A stretch of DNA of 28,166 nucleotides. Origin: Candidatus Hydrogenedentes bacterium UBA2224. Lineage in GTDB: Bacteria > Hydrogenedentota > Hydrogenedentia > Hydrogenedentales > SLHB01. Made by a program: the position numbers and the translations under genes. The stretch is taken from NCBI GenBank assembly GCA_002348185.1, contig DDYW01000030.1:1-28166 (forward strand), in the 5' to 3' direction. Shown in pieces: positions 22,680 to 28,166 of the stretch. Position 1 is the stretch's first letter. Every line of letters begins with the position of its first letter. The notes beneath the pieces were generated by a model. The model saw only the letters and a list, made by a program, of their open reading frames with translations, did no database searches and was not told the origin of the DNA.

Positions 22680-22727
22680 CGCGCGAATCTGCGACTTTCC
22701 CCTCGCCATAACGGATCTTTAGGCCAA

Positions 22728-22759
22728 GCTGGTATGTATCGCGCCTTCGGCGCTCCGGA
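22728..22759 (+). repeat. REP-like direct repeat, copy 2
   Basis: The unit reads GCTGGTATGTATC followed by GCGCCTTCGGCGCTCCGGA, nearly identical to copy 1 and 81 bases downstream of it in the same orientation. Between the copies is a non-repetitive stretch of 48 bases. Confidence 0.7.
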
Positions 22760-22806
22760 AGGCAGCAAGGTCTCCTATTTCACCACGTGGGTGAGTCGAC
22801 AGAAGC

Positions 22807-22824
22807 TCCGGAGCCCTACGGCGC
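22807..22824 (-). repeat. REP-like unit, inverted degenerate copy
   Basis: Read on the - strand, the segment is GCGCCGTAGGGCTCCGGA, which matches the core and tail of copies 1 and 2 with one base deleted and the left arm retained. The inverted orientation relative to copies 1 and 2 again gives a doublet arrangement. Confidence 0.45.
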
Positions 22825-22905
22825 AAGCGTCTGAGCAATCCGCCTTCGCGTTAGCCGAAGATTGGAGCCTCGAGCTTCCCGCAGGCCCCCGCACCTGCCG
22901 CGACA

Positions 22906-22935
22906 TTGACAGGTCCGCCAGCCTCCCCATATAGT
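22906..22935 (+). promoter_or_regulatory. Near-consensus sigma-70 promoter of the ROK kinase-queA genes
   Basis: TTGACA at 22906-22911 is a perfect -35 box; 18 bases later TATAGT at 22930-22935 matches 5 of 6 bases of the -10 box. Transcription would start near 22942, giving a leader of about 44 bases before the ATG at 22986. It is the best promoter in the window and lies just right of the repeat cluster. Confidence 0.72.
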
Positions 22936-22985
22936 CCCGGTGTTCGCGAACGCATTTACGCAACGGCCCGAACGGAGTATCGATC

Positions 22986-23894
22986 ATGGCGGCATTCGGC
23001 GGTATCGAGGCAGGAGGCACCAAGTTTGTCTGCGCCCTGGGTTCGGGGCCGGACGACCTGCGAGAGGAGGAACGTTTCCCCACCACCACGCCGGAAGAGA
23101 CCATCGGCCGGTGCATCGCCTACTTTGAAAACCGCCGCCGCCGGGAACCCATCGCCGCCATCGGCATCAGTTCCTTCGGTCCCGTGGATCCCAACCCGGA
23201 ATCCCCCACCTGGGGCTATATCACCACCACGCCAAAACCCGGTTGGGGGCAAACCCCGTTTGCGGGGCGCATCGCCGAGGCCCTCGGCGTCCCCGTGGGA
23301 TTCGATACGGACGTCAACGGCGCCGCCCTCGGCGAAAACCGCTGGGGCGCCGCCCAAGGGCTCGACTCCTTCATCTATCTCACGATCGGGACGGGCATCG
23401 GCGGCGGCGGTCTGCTCGGCGGGAAACTCATGCACGGACTCGTTCACCCCGAGATGGGCCATGTCCGACTCCCCCGCGACACGCGCCGCGACCCCTTCGA
23501 GGGCGTGTGCCCCTACCACGGCGACTGCCTCGAAGGCCTCGCTTCGGGACCCGCCATGGAGAAGCGCTGGGGAACCCGCGCGGAAGCCTTACCGGACGCC
23601 CACCCCGCCTGGGACCTCGAAGCGCATTATCTCGCCGTCGCCCTGACGGGATTCATCTGCACCCTGTCTCCGCAACGCATCATCCTGGGCGGCGGCGTAA
23701 TGGAACGCCGGTCCATCTTCCCGAAAATCCGCGAATACGTTCTGCAATTGCTCAACGGATACGTGCAATCCCCCGCGATCCTCGAACGCATCGGCGAATT
23801 CATCGTCCCCCCCGGACTCGGCAACACGTCGGGTGTGCTCGGAGCCATCGCGCTGGCCCAGGACGCCGCCCGCAACGCCGCCGGACGCGGGTAA
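22986..23894 (+). CDS. ROK-family sugar kinase, fructokinase type
   Basis: This 302-residue cytoplasmic kinase phosphorylates a hexose with ATP. It starts MAAFGGIEAGGTKFVCALG, which closely resembles the ROK fructokinases (ScrK/GmuE group). Further marks are the catalytic Asp109 in FDTDVNGAALGEN, the phosphate loop TIGTGIGGGGLLGG, and the ROK zinc site. The zinc ligands are probably His159 (HPEMGH), Cys175, His178 and Cys181 (CPYHGDC). The C-terminal part has LSPQRIILGGGVMERR, the adenosine-binding motif. Size is normal for the family. GGAG at 22974-22977 lies 8 bases before the ATG, and a strong promoter is found upstream. QueA follows after 15 bases, probably in the same transcript. Fructose or mannose is the likeliest substrate, consistent with the beta-mannosidase-like gene nearby, but ROK specificity is hard to read. 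Confidence 0.9.
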   Translation: MAAFGGIEAGGTKFVCALGSGPDDLREEERFPTTTPEETIGRCIAYFENRRRREPIAAIGISSFGPVDPNPESPTWGYITTTPKPGWGQTPFAGRIAEALGVPVGFDTDVNGAALGENRWGAAQGLDSFIYLTIGTGIGGGGLLGGKLMHGLVHPEMGHVRLPRDTRRDPFEGVCPYHGDCLEGLASGPAMEKRWGTRAEALPDAHPAWDLEAHYLAVALTGFICTLSPQRIILGGGVMERRSIFPKIREYVLQLLNGYVQSPAILERIGEFIVPPGLGNTSGVLGAIALAQDAARNAAGRG

Positions 23895-23909
23895 CCCGGG
23901 CCATCTGCC

Positions 23910-24932
23910 ATGAACACCTCGGACCTCGATTACGCGCTCCCGGAAGAACTCATCGCGCAACACCCCTGCGAACAGCGCGACGAGTCCCGTCTGCTCGTGC
24001 TCGACCGCGCAGATCAATCCATGACCGTCGACGTCTTCCGCAATCTCCCTCACTACCTGCGGCGCGGCGACTGCCTGGTATTCAACGACACGCGCGTCAT
24101 CCGGGCGCGCCTCCACGGGCGAAAACCCACCGGCGGGCAGGTCGAGGTCTTTCTCCTGCACGAAACCAGCCCCGGCGAGTGGGACGCCCTCGTGCGCCCC
24201 TCGTCCAAGGTCAAGCCCGGCACGCCCGTGAAGATCGCCGCCGGCATCGAGGCCCTGGTCGGCGACCGGCTCCCCGGCGGACGCCGGCACGTCTCGTTCG
24301 CCCAACCCGACGTCCTCACCGTGCTCGAACAGGCCGGCGAAGTCCCGCTCCCCCCGTACATCCGCCGCGATACACCGGATGCGTCGGACCTCACGCGCTA
24401 CCAGACCATCTACGCCCATGCCCCCGGCGCCGTCGCCGCGCCCACGGCGGGCCTGCATTTCACCGAAGCCGTGTTTTGCCGCCTTGAAGAGAGCGGCGTG
24501 GACCGTGCCTTCCTCACATTGCACGTGGGGTACGGCACCTTCCGGCCCATTCAGGCCGAGCGCCTCGAAGACCACACCCTCGAACCCGAGCCATTTACCC
24601 TTACCGAAAAAACCGCAACGCAGCTCAATCGCACCCGCGCGGTCGGCGGCCGCATCGTCGCCGTCGGCACGACCGTGACCCGGGTCCTCGAAACGCAATG
24701 CCAGGCCGGCGCCTATCATCCCGGCACGGGCGAAACCAACCGGTACATCTATCCTCCGTACACCTTCCGTGCCATTGACGCGCTCCAGACCAATTTTCAC
24801 CTGCCCCGTTCCAGCCTTCTGGCACTGGTGTGTGCATTTGGGGGCGCGGATTTCATTCTCGAAGCCTACCGCTTCGCCGTCAGGGAGCAGTTCCGGTTCT
24901 ACTCCTACGGCGACACCATGCTGATCCTCTGA
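23910..24932 (+). CDS. queA: S-adenosylmethionine:tRNA ribosyltransferase-isomerase
   Basis: QueA transfers and isomerises the ribosyl part of S-adenosylmethionine onto preQ1 in tRNA, giving epoxyqueuosine, the penultimate step of queuosine synthesis at the wobble base of GUN anticodons. The 340 residues carry the full set of family blocks in order: LDYALPEELIAQHP, DCLVFNDTRVIRARL, GGQVEVFLL, PTAGLHFTEAVF, LTLHVGYGTFRPI, RIVAVGTTVTRVLE, TNFHLPRSSLLALVCAFGG and FRFYSYGDTMLIL at the C-terminus. Length is normal. It lies 15 bases downstream of the sugar kinase and lacks its own clear promoter; the two jobs are unrelated, so the pairing is probably chance operon building. No other queuosine gene is in the window. 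Identification is secure. Confidence 0.96.
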   Translation: MNTSDLDYALPEELIAQHPCEQRDESRLLVLDRADQSMTVDVFRNLPHYLRRGDCLVFNDTRVIRARLHGRKPTGGQVEVFLLHETSPGEWDALVRPSSKVKPGTPVKIAAGIEALVGDRLPGGRRHVSFAQPDVLTVLEQAGEVPLPPYIRRDTPDASDLTRYQTIYAHAPGAVAAPTAGLHFTEAVFCRLEESGVDRAFLTLHVGYGTFRPIQAERLEDHTLEPEPFTLTEKTATQLNRTRAVGGRIVAVGTTVTRVLETQCQAGAYHPGTGETNRYIYPPYTFRAIDALQTNFHLPRSSLLALVCAFGGADFILEAYRFAVREQFRFYSYGDTMLIL

Positions 24933-24949
24933 CCCCGCGAAACCGGGCA

Positions 24950-24978
24950 TTGGGATAGGCGGTATCGCCTGATATCCT
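24950..24978 (+). promoter_or_regulatory. Possible weak promoter before the GH106-like gene
   Basis: TTGGGA at 24950-24955 (4 of 6) and TATCCT at 24973-24978 (4 of 6) are separated by 17 bases. A small hairpin (AGGCG-GTAT-CGCCT, about 24957-24970) lies between the boxes. The gap to the preceding stop is 92 bases, enough for a separate promoter, but the match is poor. Confidence 0.22.
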
Positions 24979-25024
24979 GTGAAGACAGGCGAGAAACGGG
25001 CATGCCCCGAGGGAGTACGTCGTC

Positions 25025-28000
25025 GTGAAGAATACACTCATCGCCACCGCCATTGTGCTCTGCTGCGCAGCCCTGTCCGGGGACGCTCTTGCATCGGAAA
25101 CCTCGCTGAACGAAATCCGCGCCGCGTTTGACGCGCCGCCGGTGGACTGCCGGCCGCACACGCGCTGGTGGTGGATGGGCAATGCCCTGCGTAGAGAAGA
25201 CATCGCCTGGCAACTCGACCAGATGCAGGCCCAGGGGATCGGCGGCGTCGAACAGATCACCATGGAAGCCGTTTATCAGAAGGGCAATCACGACTATCTG
25301 TCGCCCGGCTACTTCGAACTGCTCCGGTACGCGGTCGAACAGGCGCGCGAGCGCGGCATGCAGGTCTCCATCAACTTCGGCGGCCCCGGATGGATCTGGG
25401 GCGGCGACTGGGTCCCCGAGAAAGACCGCAGCCAGGTGTTGCTGGCCAGCATGATCGGCGTCGAGGGCCCCCTTGCCTATGCCGGGCGGCTGTCAGAGGA
25501 GGCGACGCCCAATCCCAACGATCTGCCGCGTTCCACGCCCGCAATCGGCCCCGAAGACCGCCTCGTCAAGGTGGTGGCCGGGCGCGTTGAGGAGGGACGT
25601 CTCCGGGCCGATTCGCTGATCGACCTGACCCCGCTGGCCCGGGGCAGAGCCATCACGTGGGAGGTGCCGGACGGCCACTGGCAGCTCATGGCGTTCTGGC
25701 TGACCCGGCGCGACAATGCGAGCGCCGTCAATCATCTCGACGAAGGCGCCATGAACCGGTATTGCGAGACGCTGGGCGCGCAGTATGCCACCGCCATCGG
25801 CGACCATTTCGGCACGACCGTCGACTCGTTTTTCGGCGACAGCTTCGAAGTGCCCATCTACCGAAACGGGCTCTACTGGGCCGATGGCCTGTTCGAACGG
25901 TTCCGGGAAGACTTCGGCTATGATCTCGTGCCCTGGCTGCCCGCCCTGTGGTGGGAAGTCGATGATCTTTCCCCCAAAGTCCGGTACGACGTGAACCAAT
26001 TCCTGCATCAACAGGGCATGCGCGCCTTTTTCGCCACCTTCACCCAATGGTGCGGCCGGCACAACGTCCGCGCCCGCATCCAGCCCTACGGGTTTGTCAC
26101 CGACATCCTCGAAGGCGCCGGCGCGGCGGACATCCCCGAAGCCGAGATCACGGCCGGGGAAAAGGACGCCGTCCCCTGGTTTGACACCCGGCTCGGGCCC
26201 CGGGAGTACGTAACGTCCGGCGCGCACCTGTACGGGCGCCCGGTCGTGACCGCCGAGGCCTTCACCTACCTTCACTGGGAGCCCTACCGCGCGACGCTCG
26301 AGGAATTGAAGATCGCCACCGACGGGTATTTCCGCGCAGGCGTCAATAAACTCTACAACCACGGCTACATCGCGTCGCCGGAACGCGATATCGTGCCCAC
26401 GCGCGGGTTCTTCGCGGCCATCCGCATCAGCCACGAAAATATCTGGTGGCCCTATTACCGCCATCTGGCCGACTATACCGCCCGCTGCTGCGCCCTCCTG
26501 CGCCAGGGCAATTACACGGCCGACGTCGCCCTGTACTCGCCCCTCGCCAACCAGTGGACCCAGAGCGTGCTGAATGCGCGCAAATGGACGCGTGAATTCG
26601 ACTGGGGCGGCACGGGTCAGTTGCTCATGGCCAACGGCTATGCCTTCGATCTCGTGAACGACGACGTGCTGCAGCACCGCTGCGCCGCGGAGGGCCCCGA
26701 ACTCCAGTTGGGCGCGATGACCTACCGGGTACTGATCCTCCCCGACGTCGCCGCGCTCCCCGTCGAGACCTACCGGCAGATCGAGCATTTCGTACACCAG
26801 GGCGGCGCCGTCATCGCCCTCGAGAGGGTACCGGACGCCTCCACCGGCATGCACAACCACGAACAGAACGACGCGGAAGTGCGCCGCATCAGCAGGGACC
26901 TGTTTGGCGAACCCGCCGGACCAGACGACGTCGCCCCAAAGCAATACGGAACAGGCCGTACCTGGCGGCTCGAGCTCGTCATGCGCCGCACCGACCCGCT
27001 CGACTGGCGCAGCGCGCCCCTCGATCCGTTTCTGAAGGTTCTGCGGCAGGCGGTTCCCCCCGACCTCGACATCGACCTGGTGCGCGCGGGCCTGAGAACC
27101 AACGACGGCCTGGCATTCACGCACCGCCACTCCCCCGAAGCCGACCTCTATTTCGTAAGCAACCTGCAATCCGTTCCGGCCGACCTGCGCGTCGGGTTTC
27201 GCACCACGGACGGCGAGCCGTGGTGGTGGAATCCGTATTCCGGCGAACGGCGTCCCCTTCTCGAATACGAGCGCGAGGGCGAGTACACCCGCCTCCGCCT
27301 GGCGATGCGCCCGTATGAGTCGCGCTTCCTTGTGTTCGAACGCGCCCCCGGCACGTTCGAACGCATCCACGCCACGCGCAGTGCATTCGCGGACATGCTG
27401 AGCGGCAGCGACGACGCCCTGACCGCAATCACCCCGCACAACGGCGTCCATGCCTATGAGCTCGTCCAGGGCGGCGCCCGGCGAACCGGCGAGGCTGTCG
27501 TTGAAGGTCTCCCCGCGCCGTTTGATCTGAGTGGTCCCTGGCAAGTCGCGTTCTCCGGGCCGGATGCGCCCGGCGGGAGCCAGACCTGGCCCGCACTTAA
27601 ATCGTGGACCGACGACCCGCGCCTGCGCCATTTCAGCGGCCGCGCACACTACACCCTGACGTTCGAGTTGCCGCCCGAGTACCTCGCGGAGAATACCCTG
27701 CTCCGGCTCTCGCTCGGCGCGGTGGGCTCCGTCGCGGAAATCCGAGTGAACGGCAGCGAGGCCGGCGTGCATTGGATGCGAGGACAGGATTTTGAGATCG
27801 GCCAGCTCGTCCGCTCCGGACAAAACACGCTCGAGATCGCGGTGACCAACACGCTCATCAACCGTGTCGCCGGGCTCGACACGTTTCCGGAGGTTGCACC
27901 GGACCTCCAGCCGGCCTTCGGAACAGGCCTCCACGAGTCCACCCCGGCCGCGGATGCCCTCCGCGGATTCGAGCCCCTTCCCCCGTCCGGATTGCTGGGA

Positions 28001-28057
28001 CCGGTCCGCATCACCCCGCTGAAACGCGTACACATCAGTCTCAACCACTCTGAATAG
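25025..28057 (+). CDS. Secreted GH106-like alpha-L-rhamnosidase
   Basis: This 1010-residue exported protein most resembles glycoside hydrolase family 106, which removes terminal alpha-L-rhamnose with inversion. A signal peptide (MKNTLIATAIVLCCAALSG, cleavage likely after Ala23 in ALA-S) is followed by the family opening RPHTRWWWMGNALRREDIAWQLDQMQAQGIGGVE (given in part: WWWMGNA, then QLDQMQAQGIGGVE). Next come the barrel strands VSINFGGPGWIWGG and DSFFGDSFEV. Conserved acidic residues include Glu411 in VVTAEAFTYLHWEPY, a candidate active-site residue. A Rossmann-like segment follows (YRVLILPDVAALP..GGAVIAL). The last 180 residues hold a GH2-type jelly-roll sugar-binding domain (FDLSGPWQV, AEIRVNGSEAGVHWM). 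The start is GTG with GAGGGAG about 10 bases upstream. The substrate could be a rhamnose-bearing pectin or exopolysaccharide. The family is assigned from memory of conserved blocks. Confidence 0.82.
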   Translation: MKNTLIATAIVLCCAALSGDALASETSLNEIRAAFDAPPVDCRPHTRWWWMGNALRREDIAWQLDQMQAQGIGGVEQITMEAVYQKGNHDYLSPGYFELLRYAVEQARERGMQVSINFGGPGWIWGGDWVPEKDRSQVLLASMIGVEGPLAYAGRLSEEATPNPNDLPRSTPAIGPEDRLVKVVAGRVEEGRLRADSLIDLTPLARGRAITWEVPDGHWQLMAFWLTRRDNASAVNHLDEGAMNRYCETLGAQYATAIGDHFGTTVDSFFGDSFEVPIYRNGLYWADGLFERFREDFGYDLVPWLPALWWEVDDLSPKVRYDVNQFLHQQGMRAFFATFTQWCGRHNVRARIQPYGFVTDILEGAGAADIPEAEITAGEKDAVPWFDTRLGPREYVTSGAHLYGRPVVTAEAFTYLHWEPYRATLEELKIATDGYFRAGVNKLYNHGYIASPERDIVPTRGFFAAIRISHENIWWPYYRHLADYTARCCALLRQGNYTADVALYSPLANQWTQSVLNARKWTREFDWGGTGQLLMANGYAFDLVNDDVLQHRCAAEGPELQLGAMTYRVLILPDVAALPVETYRQIEHFVHQGGAVIALERVPDASTGMHNHEQNDAEVRRISRDLFGEPAGPDDVAPKQYGTGRTWRLELVMRRTDPLDWRSAPLDPFLKVLRQAVPPDLDIDLVRAGLRTNDGLAFTHRHSPEADLYFVSNLQSVPADLRVGFRTTDGEPWWWNPYSGERRPLLEYEREGEYTRLRLAMRPYESRFLVFERAPGTFERIHATRSAFADMLSGSDDALTAITPHNGVHAYELVQGGARRTGEAVVEGLPAPFDLSGPWQVAFSGPDAPGGSQTWPALKSWTDDPRLRHFSGRAHYTLTFELPPEYLAENTLLRLSLGAVGSVAEIRVNGSEAGVHWMRGQDFEIGQLVRSGQNTLEIAVTNTLINRVAGLDTFPEVAPDLQPAFGTGLHESTPAADALRGFEPLPPSGLLGPVRITPLKRVHISLNHSE

Positions 28058-28166
28058 GGATGCCCTGCAGCGCCCGGAACGGCCGCTGTTGTGCCTGCGC
28101 TACAAGACAAGACTGACCCCGCGAGCGAGGCTCCGGAGGATAAGACAAAGAACGGGGACATGTTCC
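28058..28166. other. Non-coding right edge with possible repeat or mobile-element border
   Basis: No gene is visible. The segment ends with GGGGACATGTTCC (28154-28166), an imperfect palindrome around ACATGT, preceded by AAGACAAAGAACG. A related phrase CAAGACAAGACTGACCCC occurs at about 28104-28121. From memory, such GGGGACATGT-type words occur beside RAYT (IS200-like) transposase genes; the next gene to the right would decide. A terminator for the GH106-like gene is not evident. Confidence 0.3.

Noticed and set aside
22295..22768. 157-codon - strand open frame across the repeat region
   Set aside because: It runs through the 34-bp inverted repeat and the palindromes, so the same words appear twice in its product; composition follows the repeats and not a protein fold.
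22653..22934. 93-codon + strand open frame across the repeat copies and promoter
   Set aside because: It starts in repeat copy 1, reads through copy 2 and the sigma-70 promoter, and shows no motif or ribosome site.
25493..28048. Antisense open frame (851 codons) opposite the GH106-like gene
   Set aside because: It is a shadow of the coding + strand, which has signal peptide, barrel motifs and a jelly-roll domain.
1..28166. PEP-CTERM substrates, CRISPR arrays, tRNA or rRNA genes
   Set aside because: No encoded protein ends in a tag, hydrophobic helix and basic tail; no regularly spaced direct repeats, tRNA cloverleaf or rRNA sequence was seen on reading both strands.

Overview
The window is GC-rich, densely coded chromosomal DNA from a Gram-negative bacterium. 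Several proteins carry lipobox signals, and an outer-membrane polysaccharide export protein is present. An exosortase locus, secreted glycoside hydrolases of the beta-helix and GH106 types and dispersed short palindromes together suggest the Planctomycetota / Verrucomicrobiota / Hydrogenedentota range. That placement is inferred from gene content; no phylogenetic marker was analysed.

Left edge (1-564): the last 79 codons of transcription terminator rho, a strong intrinsic terminator, then a non-coding leader with one possible sigma-70-type promoter.

565-14577, all on the + strand and tightly packed: an exopolysaccharide/exosortase locus. In order it encodes a sigma-54 activator without receiver domain, a Wza-like export lipoprotein, a Wzc-like chain-length/tyrosine-kinase fusion, a hexapeptide acyltransferase, a WecG/TagA glycosyltransferase, a 1076-residue membrane-anchored TPR protein, an exosortase, EpsI, and a 969-residue TPR lipoprotein. 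Export (Wza/Wzc), sugar modification and transfer, and protein sorting (exosortase/EpsI) are thus coupled in one likely transcription unit, with two TPR scaffolds placed around the exosortase. No Wzx/Wzy, no priming transferase and no PEP-CTERM substrate lies in the window.

14608-20207: a hairpin between convergent genes, a large secreted protein with two beta-helix units (- strand), and a divergent leaderless GH2 beta-mannosidase-like enzyme. Together with the GH106-like protein at the right end this suggests polysaccharide breakdown.

20343-22316: a SPOUT RNA methyltransferase that overlaps, tail to tail, a Dabb-domain lipoprotein with a Cys-rich spacer. Upstream of the latter is an unrecognised integral membrane protein.

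22317-22985: a gene-free stretch filled with palindromic repeats. It holds a perfect 34-bp inverted repeat that looks like a REP doublet and several copies of a second short palindrome, and it ends in a near-consensus sigma-70 promoter.

22986-28057: that promoter probably drives a ROK fructokinase-type sugar kinase and queA (tRNA queuosine synthesis), followed by a secreted GH106-like alpha-L-rhamnosidase. The last 109 bases are non-coding and may be the edge of another repeat or a mobile element.
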